Part shown: piece after piece, positions 32,856 to 44,204 of the stretch
Layout: every line of letters begins with the position of its first letter
Numbering within the stretch: position 1 is the stretch's first letter
Assembly (NCBI GenBank): GCA_963805505.1
Contig: CAWDUP010000007.1
Location: 496,001 to 560,000 of the forward strand
Length of the DNA: 64,000 bases
Direction: 5' to 3'
DNA from: JANPBY01 sp963805505
GTDB taxonomy: Bacteria > Actinomycetota > Actinomycetes > DATJPE01
The notes under the pieces: generated by a model
What the model saw: the letters and a program-made list of their open reading frames with translations, nothing else
What the model was told of the DNA's origin: nothing
Database searches by the model: none
Made by a program: the position numbers and the translations under genes

Positions 32856-33806
32856 CTACCCCAGCGCACGCGGATGGGAGGCCGCGTAGACCTCTCTGAG
32901 CCGGTCGACCGTCACCAGGGTGTAGATCTGGGTCGTCGTCACCGAGGCGTGGCCCAACAGCTCCTGCACCACCCGCACATCTGCGCCCCCATCGAGCAGG
33001 TGGGTGGCGAAGGAATGCCGCAAGGTGTGGGGGGACAGCGACTCGGTGGACACGCCTGCCCGCTCCGCCGCCTGGCGTAGAACGACCCATGCGCTTTGTC
33101 GGGACAGGCGCCCGCCACGCAGGTTCAGGAACAGCGCGGAGGTGCCGCGCCCCTTGGCGACCAGCTCTGGCCGTGCCCGCACGAGGTAGGCGTGGACTGC
33201 TGTGCAGGCGAACGATCCCAAGGGCACCAGACGCTGCCGGCCACCCTTTCCGTGCAGGCGGACGGCCCCCAGATCCAAGTCGAGATCGTCGACGTCGAGC
33301 CCGACAGCCTCCGAAATTCTGGCTCCCGCGCCGTAGAGCACCTCCAACAAGGCACGATCGCGCAGCGCCTTCGATGTCTGGTCAATCCCAGCGGCCTCCA
33401 CGATCGCTTCCACGTCGGCAACGGGGATCGCCTTGGGCAGTCGTCGGCGGGGCGCCGCCGGCGTGACTTCATGGGCTGGATCGCCGTCGCTGAGTCCCTC
33501 GCGCAAACAGAAGCGGTGGAACCCCCGAACGGCCGCCAGGGTCCTCGCCGCAGATCCTGCGGCAAGAGGCTTGTGGTCGGCATCACCGACGCGCAGGCCG
33601 GTCAAGAAGTCTCGAACCAACTGATCGGTCACCTGGCCAGGGGCGGCAACGGCGCGACTCTCGACGAAGGCGGCATAGCGCGCCAGATCGCGCCGATAGG
33701 ACACCACGGTGTTCAGCGCCAGACCGCGCTCGACCGTCAGGTGGTCGAGGTAGGCCGAAATGGCGCCTTGCACGGTTGACCGCTGCTGAACGGCTGAGAC
33801 TGACAT
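32856..33806 (-). CDS. xerD: Tyrosine recombinase XerD
   Basis: A 316-residue integrase-family recombinase. A SAM-like N-terminal core-binding domain (SAYLDHLTVERGLALNTVVSYRRDLARYAAF) is followed by the catalytic domain with Arg in LYGAGARISEAV, H-x-x-R in SPHTLRHSFATHLL, His in ELLGHASVTTTQIY and the Tyr nucleophile there. With XerC it resolves chromosome dimers at dif. The location beside pyrG/NUDIX supports xerD over xerC or a phage integrase. Confidence 0.92.
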   Translation of the reverse strand: MSVSAVQQRSTVQGAISAYLDHLTVERGLALNTVVSYRRDLARYAAFVESRAVAAPGQVTDQLVRDFLTGLRVGDADHKPLAAGSAARTLAAVRGFHRFCLREGLSDGDPAHEVTPAAPRRRLPKAIPVADVEAIVEAAGIDQTSKALRDRALLEVLYGAGARISEAVGLDVDDLDLDLGAVRLHGKGGRQRLVPLGSFACTAVHAYLVRARPELVAKGRGTSALFLNLRGGRLSRQSAWVVLRQAAERAGVSTESLSPHTLRHSFATHLLDGGADVRVVQELLGHASVTTTQIYTLVTVDRLREVYAASHPRALG

Positions 33807-33856
33807 AACGCAGCGAGGCTACCTCGCGGCACCCTCGGATCAGGTGAAGAACAGCC

Positions 33857-34981
33857 TCAACTGAGAACATCCTGCAACGTGGTCGCCGCCATGCCGTGCG
33901 CCTGCGCCACCGGGCCGTAGGTGACCGCACCATCGTGGGTGTTAAGTCCAAGCGCGAGGGCGTGGTCAGACCGTAGGGCCTCCCGCCAGCCGCGGTCGGC
34001 CAACTCGACGACGTAGGGCAACGTGACGTTGGTCAACGCATAGGTAGAAGTGTGCGGTACGGCGCCGGGCATGTTGGCCACGCAGTAGAACACCGTGTCG
34101 TGGACCGGATAGGTCGGGTCGGCATGGGTCGTGGCGTGGGAGTCCTCGAAGCATCCGCCCTGATCGATGGAGATGTCGACCAACACGGCCCCCTTCTTCA
34201 TCCGTGACACCAACTCGTTGGAGATCAGGGTCGGGGCCTTCGCCCCGGGCACCAGAACCGCGCCGATGACCAGGTCGGCGTCCAGCACGGCTCGCTCGAT
34301 CTCGAAGGAGTTCGATGCAATCGTCTGCATGTGGCCCTGGTAGATCGCGTCGGCTTGGCGCAGCCGAGCGATGTTGAGATCCAGCAGCAGCACCTCGGCC
34401 TGCATGCCGAGGGCGATTGCCGCTGCGTTCATGCCCGAGACACCTGCGCCGAGTACGACGACCTTGGCTGCATAGACGCCGGATACTCCACCCATGAGCA
34501 CTCCGCGTCCCCCGTTGGCTCGCTGGAGGGTCGCGGCGCCGACCTGAGGGGCCATCCGACCGGCCACCTCGGACATCGGGGCCAACAACGGGAGAGACCG
34601 ATCGGCCAGTTCGACCGTTTCGTAGGCGATTCCGGTGACCTTGCGCGCAACGAGTTCTTCGGTCAGCGGCTTGTCGGCGGCCAGATGCAAGTAAGTGAAC
34701 AGCGTCTGGCCTTCTCGCATGCGCTCGTACTCCGATGCCACCGGCTCCTTGACCTTGAGGATGAGGTCACCGGTCTCCCACACCGAATCGGCGTCGGGAA
34801 GGATCGTCGCACCTGAAGCGACGTACTCCTCGTCCGTGATCGACGAGCCGACACCAGCATCTTGCTCGACGAACACGTCATGGCCGTGACGCACGAGCTC
34901 GTGCACCCCTGCCGGGGTGATGGCCACACGGTATTCGTGGTTCTTGACCTCGCGGGGAATGCCGACCTTCACGACACGCAC
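33857..34981 (-). CDS. ald: Alanine dehydrogenase
   Basis: A 374-residue enzyme that interconverts L-alanine and pyruvate with NAD+. It contains VGIPREVKNHEYRVAITPAGV at the N-terminus, the catalytic Lys/His region (LFTYLHLAADKPLTEEL), the NAD motif VVLGAGVSGMNAAAIALGM and the family C-terminus LALGLNTHDGAVTYGPVA. Two GTG codons (34981 and 34972) could start it; GAGG lies upstream of both at imperfect spacing. It sits between xerD and the NUDIX gene, as in streptomycetes. Confidence 0.95.
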   Translation of the reverse strand: MRVVKVGIPREVKNHEYRVAITPAGVHELVRHGHDVFVEQDAGVGSSITDEEYVASGATILPDADSVWETGDLILKVKEPVASEYERMREGQTLFTYLHLAADKPLTEELVARKVTGIAYETVELADRSLPLLAPMSEVAGRMAPQVGAATLQRANGGRGVLMGGVSGVYAAKVVVLGAGVSGMNAAAIALGMQAEVLLLDLNIARLRQADAIYQGHMQTIASNSFEIERAVLDADLVIGAVLVPGAKAPTLISNELVSRMKKGAVLVDISIDQGGCFEDSHATTHADPTYPVHDTVFYCVANMPGAVPHTSTYALTNVTLPYVVELADRGWREALRSDHALALGLNTHDGAVTYGPVAQAHGMAATTLQDVLS

Positions 34982-35092
34982 GTCCTCGAACCTCGAAGCG
35001 GTGCCGACGCCATTGTCGGCAGCAAGCCGCTCCCCCTCGGGGGTTGCCTGGCACTCTACGGCCCTGAGGTGGCCGATCGCAGGGGTACTCGG

Positions 35093-35685
35093 TCAGGTCA
35101 CCTCACGCGCTGTCAGAGCCAGGATTCCCAAGACCAACGACGGATTGCGCAGGCGTCCCGCGAGGACAGCGGCCAACACCTGCGAGCGCGGCCACCAAGC
35201 CACCTGCATGTCCCGTTCCTCACCGGACCCGAGCGGGCGCTGGCGCGCAGCTGGTCGCGCGCCCCTGGCCAAGAACAACACCAACCGTTCCGAAGAGCTG
35301 CCCGGAGAGAGGAACGTGTCGAGCAGCGGCTCGAGGTCATCGACCTCGTGGCCGGTCTCCTCCCACAGCTCGCGCCGTGCTGTTTCTTCCATCGCCTCGC
35401 CGTGCACGTCGCACAGCCCCGCCGGGATCTCCCAGAGGAGTGAGCGCACGGGATGGCGGTACTGCCGCACCAACAGCACTCGGTCACCGTCGAGCGCGAG
35501 CACCCCTACAGCTCCCGGGTGAGCGATGAAGTCCCGCCTGACAACGCCGGCGGCACCGAGGTCGACAGTCTCTGTACGGACATCCCACACGCCACCATGG
35601 AAGGCAACCGACTGGTCAACGACGTCCGGGAAGGAAGGCTCGTCGCGCAGCAGCGCCGAGGGAACGGTCACCTGCGCATCGTCGG

Positions 35686-35689
<4 letters not shown>
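35093..35689 (-). CDS. NUDIX hydrolase (ADP-ribose pyrophosphatase-like)
   Basis: A 198-residue Nudix enzyme. The Nudix box is GLCDVHGEAMEETARRELWEETGHEV with the REL-x-EETG core. The preceding VLLVRQYRHPVRSLLWEIPAG is typical of ADP-sugar pyrophosphatases, which hydrolyse ADP-ribose to AMP and ribose-5-phosphate. It overlaps the pyrG stop by 4 bases, as in the mycobacterial Rv1699-Rv1700 pair. Confidence 0.92.
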
Positions 35690-37371
<1,682 letters not shown>

Positions 37372-37511
37372 GCGGGCTCCCGTGAGACTCGAGTGCGACG
37401 GGAAGACCCGTCCGTCCACGGGAGACCAGCGTATCAGCGAGAGCGACCATCGAAGCCGCACGACTCCGTGGTTGGCCTCGAGTCTTCGAACCAGACGCCG
37501 GCTATGGACCG

Positions 37512-38456
37512 CTAACGACCCGGTTGCAACGGGGGCATCGCAGCATCGGCGCCAGGGCCGATGCCGTATTGACCGCTCACCCCGGCCGACTGCTGCGCGA
37601 GTGCCAGCACCGAGGCGATGATGCCGCTCGGGACGTCGGCCACGTCCACCGAGGAGACCGTTCGCCGCACCGGACCGCTCTCCCGAAGCGCCGCCACCAG
37701 ACCGCCCGGGTCAGCCGACCCCTCTGCGCCCGCGAGCACCGAACCTTGTCCGGCATCAAGTGCGGCCACCAGCGGGAGCAGCGCGTCGTTGGTCGCGCTG
37801 GCTGCCTCCGGCGTCAGGTCCTTGGCCGGGGACGGGCTGACCACGAGCGCCAGCTGAGCCTGCACGGCCGGATCGCCTGTCGTGTCGATGAAGCCGCCCT
37901 CCTCGAAACCCGTGAGCAGGGCAACCGAGGTCTCATCCGGCTGGCTGGGCGGGACGGCCGCGTTGGTCACGAGGGCGGTCGCCAGGGCGGCGCCCGCCTT
38001 GGCGTAGACGCCGCCGGACGGCAGCTCGGCATCGGCCGGCACCAGCTGCGCAGCGAGACTGCCCAGCACCGTCCCTTGATCTGGATCCAGCCACGCCGGA
38101 AGGACGTCCACCACTCCCGTCACCGCCGCACCAGAGGCGCGTACCGCGTCGGTGAGCGCCGTGACCTGACCGGGTTCGACGCCTGGGGTCACCACAACGA
38201 CAACACTGAGTTTCTTGAGCTTCCTCGGCAGAACGGCTGGGGCCAGCGCGGCAGCAGCGGCGTCGTCGTAGGACACCCGACCCTGCAAGGACTGGACCTG
38301 CGTATCGAGGGTGTCGATCTCGGCCTGCTGCTCCTCAGAGGTGACGCCGCCGGTCCCGAGCTGGCCATCAAGGGGGCCGGCTCCCAGGACGACACCCGCA
38401 GCCAGGGCGAGCAGGACAGCGGTCAGCGAGACGATGTGATAGCGAAAGGTGATCAT
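37512..38456 (-). CDS. MctB-like outer-membrane channel/copper-transport-family protein (DUF3186)
   Basis: 314 residues: an N-terminal anchor or signal helix (YHIVSLTAVLLALAAGVVLGAG, about 6-27), a coiled-coil stretch (EEQQAEIDTLDTQVQSL), then an Ala-rich globular domain. The family is Rv1698/MctB, described as a mycobacterial channel involved in copper export. In bacteria without a mycomembrane its role is open. ATG at 38456 overlaps the steA stop (ATGA). Confidence 0.82.
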   Translation of the reverse strand: MITFRYHIVSLTAVLLALAAGVVLGAGPLDGQLGTGGVTSEEQQAEIDTLDTQVQSLQGRVSYDDAAAAALAPAVLPRKLKKLSVVVVVTPGVEPGQVTALTDAVRASGAAVTGVVDVLPAWLDPDQGTVLGSLAAQLVPADAELPSGGVYAKAGAALATALVTNAAVPPSQPDETSVALLTGFEEGGFIDTTGDPAVQAQLALVVSPSPAKDLTPEAASATNDALLPLVAALDAGQGSVLAGAEGSADPGGLVAALRESGPVRRTVSSVDVADVPSGIIASVLALAQQSAGVSGQYGIGPGADAAMPPLQPGR

Positions 38457-39595
38457 CCCAGCCCCAACCCGCTGAGCCAGTCCTGGCCCACGGGCGTGAA
38501 CAACACCGCAGCCACCAAAGCAGCGAGGCCAGCAACGAGCAGACCGGCGATCTGCCAAGAGGAGATGCCGCTGCGATACAGCGCCGCCACCCCGCGCGCG
38601 TCGACCAGGATCCCCCCCACGCGCAGCCTCGTCAGGAAGGAAGCAGCCAGCCCGCTCCGATCGCGGTCGAGCATCTCGACCAGGTCGTCGGCCGTCCCAG
38701 CCGTGACCACCAAAGACGCGCCACGGTGGATGCACAGCAGCAGCGCGAGGCCTTCGCTCGTGGCCGCCGAGGCGAAGACCGTGGGGGCGATGTGGTGCTG
38801 TCTCGCGCGTTCCAGCCCCAGAAAACGTCCGTCTCGGTAGCCGTGCACCACCAGTTCCGCGCCGGAGTCCAACGCCTCGTCCGACACATCTTCCATGTCA
38901 CCGATGACGACGTCTGGTCGATATCCGGCGCGCAGCAGCACGTCTGCCCCGGCCCCGACGCCCATGAGGACCGGACGTTGCTCGCGGATCCACAAGGACA
39001 GATCCTTCAGGTCCTGGTCATCGCGAGGACCACGGCTGACGACGAGCACCGGACGGTCGGCGAACTCTGTGTCGAGCGCGGGTACACCGTCCCCGTCGAG
39101 TACGAGGTCCCCCTCGGAGTCGAGGAACGCGCGTACACCGCCCGCAAACGCCTCCAACTGAGCGGAGAGACCGGCCTGGGCCTGGACGTACGCCTGCTCG
39201 ACGGACTCCGCCGTCTGCACCTGGCCCTCGGCCACGACCCTCGATCCCACCAGAAGCTCCGGCCCGTTGAGCCGTACGACGTCGCCGTCGTTGACCCGCC
39301 CGACCACGTCGCGACCCACGTTGTCGAGCAGGGGCAACCCGGCCTCCATCAGCCGGTTGGCGCCCAGCGCGGGATATCTCCCACTGATGCTCTGCGCGAG
39401 GTTGACGACCGCAGCGGCCCCAGCCGTGACCACGGCATCAGCCGTCACGAGGTCAAGGTCGACTGCGTCCAGAACAGCGATGTCTCCCGGGTTCAGTCGA
39501 TGCAGAACCTCACGCGTGCTCGGCCCAAGTCGCACCTGACCGATGATCCCGGGCAACTGTGCTGGAGGTTCGCGGTGGACGAGCGGAAACCTCAT
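38453..39595 (-). CDS. steA: SteA-like putative cytokinetic ring protein
   Basis: About 380 residues. It has the family start NPGDIAVLDAVDLD and the VNLAQSISGRYPALGANRLMEAGLPLLDN segment. A thiamin-pyrophosphokinase-like fold follows (VGAGADVLLRAGYRPDVVIGDMEDVSDEAL), and a C-terminal transmembrane helix (IAGLLVAGLAALVAAVLF) ends it. SteA with SteB (the downstream MctB-like gene) affects daughter-cell separation in corynebacteria. I use the ATG at 39595; the frame is open to 39628. Confidence 0.86.
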   Translation of the reverse strand: MRFPLVHREPPAQLPGIIGQVRLGPSTREVLHRLNPGDIAVLDAVDLDLVTADAVVTAGAAAVVNLAQSISGRYPALGANRLMEAGLPLLDNVGRDVVGRVNDGDVVRLNGPELLVGSRVVAEGQVQTAESVEQAYVQAQAGLSAQLEAFAGGVRAFLDSEGDLVLDGDGVPALDTEFADRPVLVVSRGPRDDQDLKDLSLWIREQRPVLMGVGAGADVLLRAGYRPDVVIGDMEDVSDEALDSGAELVVHGYRDGRFLGLERARQHHIAPTVFASAATSEGLALLLCIHRGASLVVTAGTADDLVEMLDRDRSGLAASFLTRLRVGGILVDARGVAALYRSGISSWQIAGLLVAGLAALVAAVLFTPVGQDWLSGLGLG

Positions 39596-39750
39596 GACGG
39601 CCCGAGGGGATGGCTGGCGGGGCAGCAAGAATCATGGTGATGCATGGCCTGTTCATCGTGCCATCGCGACCCCTTCCCCATGGGGAGGCCGCGCGGGGGG
39701 AGCCGAATTTCAACAGCGCGAGGTGGCTGATCTCTGCCACGATCATCAGC

Positions 39751-40437
39751 GTGGATCTCCTGCGTGTGCTACCCGCATTCCTGCTGGCCGTGCTCGCGAT
39801 CTCAGCAGTCCCCGGACCGGCCATGGCCCTGATCCTGCGACGCTCAGCGGTCTACGGCGGCCGGCCGACAGTGCCATTGGTTCTCGGCCTCGAGGCTGCC
39901 CTGTTCGCCTGGGCGTTCGCAGCCGCCCTAGGCCTCGCCGCGCTGGTCGCCGTCTCCGAGGCAGCCTTTACCGCGCTCCGCGTGCTCGGCGCCGGTGTCC
40001 TCGTCGTGCTCGGGGTTCTCGCGCTGCGTGCCGCTTGGCAGGCCAGCCGCGGGTCCGCGACCCACGCCACGACGCGGCTCCCCCACGACGAGCCGCCGGC
40101 AGCTGAGCGGGCCGCAGGCGCGCCGGGTCTGACCGCTCGGCGGGCGTTCGCTGAAGGGCTGGTCACCAACCTGGCCAACCCCAAGGCGGCTGTGTTCATG
40201 GTGGCGTTCTTCCCGCAGTTCATCCCGCCCGGCTATCCGGTGCTCCCCACGACCCTGGTCCTGGCGACGATCCAGATCACCGTCGAGACCGCGCTCTACT
40301 GCGCCCTCGCCTTTGGCGTGGGCCGCGCACGTCGACTCGTGAACCGCCCATCCGTGCGTGCTGGCATCGATGCGGTCAGCGCAACGATCCTGCTGGGCCT
40401 CGGGATCAAGGTCGCAACAACGGCCCGGACTCTCTAG
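39751..40437 (+). CDS. LysE/RhtB-family amino-acid exporter
   Basis: A 228-residue membrane protein with about five or six helices. The family signature AISAVPGPAMALILRRSAVYGGRP (about 16-39) and the second half FAEGLVTNLANPKAAVFMVAFFPQFI (about 132-157) are clear. Substrates are typically amino acids or small metabolites; not predictable here. The GTG at 39751 begins where family similarity begins; the frame is open to 39610 but that part is not LysE-like. No clear ribosome binding site. Confidence 0.84.
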   Translation: MDLLRVLPAFLLAVLAISAVPGPAMALILRRSAVYGGRPTVPLVLGLEAALFAWAFAAALGLAALVAVSEAAFTALRVLGAGVLVVLGVLALRAAWQASRGSATHATTRLPHDEPPAAERAAGAPGLTARRAFAEGLVTNLANPKAAVFMVAFFPQFIPPGYPVLPTTLVLATIQITVETALYCALAFGVGRARRLVNRPSVRAGIDAVSATILLGLGIKVATTARTL

Positions 40438-40463
40438 CAGGCGCCCGGCCCCCAGGCGAGTGC

Positions 40464-42164
40464 TCAACCGGACTTGGTGGCAGCAGCAGCGTCAAGGAGC
40501 TCTCGTGCGTGCTCGGCGCCAGACACCGAGTCGGCCAGCCCCGCAAGCATGCGGGTCAGCTCACGTACCCGGCCGCCCTCGTCCAAGGTGATGACGCCGC
40601 TGCTCGTCACCGAGCCGTCAGAGGACTTCTCCACCAGCAGGTGACGATCGGCGTAGGCGGCCACCTGGGGCAGGTGTGTCACCACCAGCACCTGAGCCGT
40701 GCGGGCCAACCGGGCCAGCCTGGCCCCGACCTCGACCGCTGCTCTGCCGCCAACCCCAGCATCGACCTCGTCGAAGACGAACGTCGGCACCGGGTCGCTG
40801 CCGGCCAGCACCACCTCGAGAGCCAACATCACGCGGCTCAGCTCGCCCCCGGACGCACCCCGCGCGATCGCGCGCGCGGGCGCACCTGCGTGCGGAGTCA
40901 AGACGAACTCGATCCCATCGCAGCCGTACGGCCCTGGATCGGTCGAGGTGATGCTGACCGAGACCTCGGCGTCGGGCATCGCGAGTGCGGCGAGCTCCGT
41001 GGTCACCTCAGCGCCCAGCTTGCGACCGGCCTTCTTGCGGGCACGGGTGAGATCACCAGCCGCTTGTGTGAGCGCCTCTGTCAGCTCAGAGATCTCCGCC
41101 GTCAGCTCATCCGAACGGGCGGTGTCGGACGTGAGCACTGACAACCGCTCGCTGGACGTCCTCGCCCAAGCCAAGACCTCGTCGACCGTGGAGCCGTACT
41201 TGCGGGTGAGACCACCCAGCGCCGCTCGTCGATCCTCGACCACCGACAACCGGGCGGGGTCCGCATCGACGCTGGCGGCGTAGGAGGCCAGGTCAGCGCC
41301 GACATCGGCCAGTAGGTAGGACACCTCTGCGAGTCGATCGGCGAGCGCACCGAGCTCGGGGTCGTGTTGGCTGACCGCACCCAGGGCCTGCCGCGCGGTG
41401 CCGACCATCCCGGCGGCGTCTAGGTCGTCGGTGCCGGCCTCGCTGTCGCCGAGCAGGGCACGATGGGCGCCCTCGGCGGCGCCTCTGAGATCCTCCGCGT
41501 GGCCGAGGCGCTCGGACTCGGCCATCAAAATGACGTCCTCGCCCGACTCTGGAGCGACGGCCGCGATCTCGGCCAACCCATAGCGGAGCAGGTCGGCCTC
41601 CTGCGCCCGCTCCCTCGCCTGCGCCTGGATGGTGGCAAGCTCGTCCTGTGCCTCGAGCCTGCGCTCATAGGCGGCCCGGTAGCGGACAAGCGGTTTCGCG
41701 ACTGCTTCCCCGGCGAGCTGGTCGAGAGCAGCCCGCTGCGCGCTCGGACGCAACAGGTGCTGCTGGTCGGACTGGCCGTGAACGGCAACCAGATCGTCGC
41801 CGAGTGTGCCCAGCAGGCCGACGGGGACCGAGCGTCCACCGACGTGGGCGCGACTACGTCCCTCCGCGGAGACCGTACGCGCCAACAGCAATACGCCTTC
41901 CTCCAATTCCGCACCCGCTTCGATGGAGCGCTCAACGACCGGGCTGTCGGGGCGAACCTGGAGACGTCCCTCCACCAAGGCCCGCTCAGATCCGGTCCGT
42001 ACGACACCGGAGTCAGCGCGACCGCCGAGGAGCAATCCCAAGGCAGTCACCACCATGGTCTTGCCGGCGCCGGTCTCCCCGGTGACGACGGTCAGACCGG
42101 GTCCGAGTTCGAGCAGCGCATCGTCGATCACACCAAGACCCCGGATGCGTAGCTCTTCGATCAC
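40464..42164 (-). CDS. recN: DNA repair protein RecN
   Basis: A 566-residue SMC-like ATPase. Walker A GETGAGKT lies near residues 30-37, GQSDQQHLLRPSAQRAALD follows, long helical arms fill the middle, and the ABC signature ASGGELSRVMLALEVVL with Walker B TFVFDEVDAGVGGRAA is near 460-500. It helps recombinational repair of double-strand breaks. The GTG at 42164 overlaps the nadK stop (GTGA). The longer frame to 42527 is a shadow of nadK. Confidence 0.95.
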   Translation of the reverse strand: MIEELRIRGLGVIDDALLELGPGLTVVTGETGAGKTMVVTALGLLLGGRADSGVVRTGSERALVEGRLQVRPDSPVVERSIEAGAELEEGVLLLARTVSAEGRSRAHVGGRSVPVGLLGTLGDDLVAVHGQSDQQHLLRPSAQRAALDQLAGEAVAKPLVRYRAAYERRLEAQDELATIQAQARERAQEADLLRYGLAEIAAVAPESGEDVILMAESERLGHAEDLRGAAEGAHRALLGDSEAGTDDLDAAGMVGTARQALGAVSQHDPELGALADRLAEVSYLLADVGADLASYAASVDADPARLSVVEDRRAALGGLTRKYGSTVDEVLAWARTSSERLSVLTSDTARSDELTAEISELTEALTQAAGDLTRARKKAGRKLGAEVTTELAALAMPDAEVSVSITSTDPGPYGCDGIEFVLTPHAGAPARAIARGASGGELSRVMLALEVVLAGSDPVPTFVFDEVDAGVGGRAAVEVGARLARLARTAQVLVVTHLPQVAAYADRHLLVEKSSDGSVTSSGVITLDEGGRVRELTRMLAGLADSVSGAEHARELLDAAAATKSG

Positions 42165-43108
42165 CGCCCGCGCCACCCCTCGACCGGCAGGGCGAACTTC
42201 GCGACGAGTCGATCCGTGAAGGGAGCCTGGTGCAGCCGGGCCAGTCGAAGGGGCACAGCGCTGCGGGTCACCTCGACGCGGTCCCCCAGGGCCACGTCGA
42301 ACAGCCGTCGCCCGTCGCACCACACCACTCCCGCATGACCGGCCACCAGCTCGATAGCCAGGACCGACGCGGGCGCGACGACCAGCGGGCGCGCGAACAA
42401 CGCGTGTGCACTGATGGGAACCATCAGCAAAGCCTCCACGCCGGGCCAGACCACGGGACCCCCGGCGCTGAAGGCGTAGGCGGTGGATCCCGTTGGGGTC
42501 GCGCAGACGACGCCGTCGCAACCCCACCGAGACAGCGGTCGACCGTCGACCTCCGCCACCACCTCGAGCATTCGGTCACGGGCGGCCTTCTCGATAGAGA
42601 CCTCATTGACGGCCCAGCCGGTGTCCCTGACAACGCCGTCACGGGTGATCGACAGCGCAACCGTCAGCCGCTCTTCGACGACGTAGTCGCCCTCAACCAC
42701 CCGGTCGACCACGGCAGCGAGGTCGTCCTGCTCGGCCTCGGCGAGAAAGCCGACATGGCCGAGATTGACGCCGAGGACGGGCAGCCGGCGTTCCCGGGCG
42801 ATCTCGGCGCCACGCAAGAGGGTGCCGTCCCCCCCGAGCACCATGACGAGGTCACAGCCGGCTCCCGGATCGGTTCGGTCTGCCAACACGGTGCCCGGGA
42901 TCGCGAGTTCACTCGCTTCCGGATCGCACAAGGCAACCTCCACGCCGGCAGCGAGCAGCTGAGCCGAGGCCGCCACGGCGCTGTCCCGGGCGGCCGAACG
43001 CCCGGTGTGGGTCACCAGGAGCACCCGTCGGGCCGGGCTGGGCGCTGTGAGCGCCGGCTCGGCCGCCCGTTCGGGCTGCGCACCGTGTGTCACTGCACCT
43101 GGCGTCAC
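42161..43108 (-). CDS. nadK: NAD kinase
   Basis: 315 residues with the NAD kinase signatures: VMVLGGDGTLLRGAEIA (about 88-104), VLGVNLGHVGFLAE, the TGSTAYAFSAGGPVVWPGV loop, and VNEVSIEKAARDRML. It makes NADP. A 27-residue Ala-rich leader precedes the first strand. The start GTG overlaps the tlyA stop, and its own stop overlaps recN: the tlyA-nadK-recN chain typical of actinobacteria. Confidence 0.96.
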   Translation of the reverse strand: MTPGAVTHGAQPERAAEPALTAPSPARRVLLVTHTGRSAARDSAVAASAQLLAAGVEVALCDPEASELAIPGTVLADRTDPGAGCDLVMVLGGDGTLLRGAEIARERRLPVLGVNLGHVGFLAEAEQDDLAAVVDRVVEGDYVVEERLTVALSITRDGVVRDTGWAVNEVSIEKAARDRMLEVVAEVDGRPLSRWGCDGVVCATPTGSTAYAFSAGGPVVWPGVEALLMVPISAHALFARPLVVAPASVLAIELVAGHAGVVWCDGRRLFDVALGDRVEVTRSAVPLRLARLHQAPFTDRLVAKFALPVEGWRGR

Positions 43109-43917
43109 TGCGGACCCTCCACGACTGCGGTCTCGATCATCTCTGGATCTGGTTGGCCGGCTGCTGCGGTCAGCCAGAGGAAGTACTCGACGTTTCCAGC
43201 CGGACCGGGCAGCGGGCTTGCTGTCACGCCTGCGGTACCAAGTCCCAGGAGCCAGGCCTGCTCGGCGATCGTACGCACCGATCCCGACCGAAGGTTCGGA
43301 TCACGCACCACTCCTCCGGCTCCGAGACGTTCTCGACCCACCTCGAACTGGGGTTTCACCATGAGGAGGAGATCGGAAGCGGGATGGCACACGCGCAGCA
43401 AGGGCTCGATGACCAGTCCCAGCGAGATGAACGAAAGGTCGGCGACGACCAGATCAACCGGTTCTCCCTGAACGGTGTCCAAGCTCAGCGCACGAATGTT
43501 CGTACGGTCGACCACGTGCACCCGTGGATCGGTCCGAAGCCGCCAGACCAGCTGGCCGTAGCCGACGTCGACCGCCACGACGTGCGCAGCTCCCCGCCGC
43601 AGGAGCACGTCTGTGAAACCTCCGGTGCTCGCGCCAGCGTCCAACGCGCGTCGCCCCTCGACGGCTGGCCCGGACGATCCGAACGCGTCAAGGGCACCGG
43701 CCAGCTTGTGGGCTCCGCGTGAGGCATATCCAGGATCGTGCACGTCGGTCGACACCACGATCGAGACCGACTGCTCCACCTGGGTGGCAGCTTTGGTGGC
43801 GACGGTGCCCCGCACCGTGACTCGACCCGTCGCGATGAGCCGCTGTGCCTGCTCGCGCGAGGAGGCCAAACCGCGTCGAACCAGCTCGGCGTCGAGCCTG
43901 GCCCGCCGAGGCGTCAT
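43105..43917 (-). CDS. tlyA: TlyA family rRNA (cytidine-2'-O)-methyltransferase
   Basis: 270 residues. An N-terminal S4 domain (RRARLDAELVRRGLASSREQAQRLIATGRVTVRG) is followed by an FtsJ-like methyltransferase with motif I ALDAGASTGGFTDVLLRRGA and the catalytic Lys in LLMVKPQFE. In mycobacteria TlyA methylates 16S and 23S rRNA and determines capreomycin sensitivity. It overlaps the small gene upstream and nadK downstream by 4 bases each. Confidence 0.94.
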   Translation of the reverse strand: MTPRRARLDAELVRRGLASSREQAQRLIATGRVTVRGTVATKAATQVEQSVSIVVSTDVHDPGYASRGAHKLAGALDAFGSSGPAVEGRRALDAGASTGGFTDVLLRRGAAHVVAVDVGYGQLVWRLRTDPRVHVVDRTNIRALSLDTVQGEPVDLVVADLSFISLGLVIEPLLRVCHPASDLLLMVKPQFEVGRERLGAGGVVRDPNLRSGSVRTIAEQAWLLGLGTAGVTASPLPGPAGNVEYFLWLTAAAGQPDPEMIETAVVEGPQ

Positions 43918-44204
43918 CGATCTGCGTCGGCCTGCGCCTCCACGCCGCCGGTCAGCGCTCGCTGCAGGTGCGCGTGGGCTTGCTCGTAGGCCTCGACGTC
44001 CGCGCCTGGGCCCCCCTCGCGGCCGAAGTCCCGGTCGGCCACCTCCGACAGTGCAGCGAGCGCGGCGTCCACCTCCACAACCCCGGAAGGCCCCGGGCGG
44101 GTGACGGGGAGCACGCTGAGCTGTTCGGGAACCGATGTCGCCCCGCTGGCCTGGTCGAGCGCACCCTGACCATCCAGGTGGTCGTCGCCGGCTGGGTCGC
44201 TCAC
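43914..44204 (-). CDS. Small conserved hypothetical acidic protein
   Basis: A 96-residue acidic protein with no recognised domain. A low-complexity N-terminus is followed by one or two helices (VVEVDAALAALSEVADRDF, EAYEQAHAHLQRALTGGV). Start (GTG) and stop both lie in 4-base overlaps with the lysine-rich gene upstream and tlyA downstream, so it is expressed. A small gene in this place is common in actinobacteria. Function unknown. Confidence 0.7.
   Translation of the reverse strand: MSDPAGDDHLDGQGALDQASGATSVPEQLSVLPVTRPGPSGVVEVDAALAALSEVADRDFGREGGPGADVEAYEQAHAHLQRALTGGVEAQADADR

Noticed and set aside
32856..33806. Phage or element integrase
   Set aside because: Sequence and neighbours (pyrG, NUDIX, ald) fit housekeeping XerD; no att sites or phage genes.
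37524..38840. 438-codon plus-strand frame
   Set aside because: Antisense to the MctB-like and SteA genes; no start signals or domain pattern.
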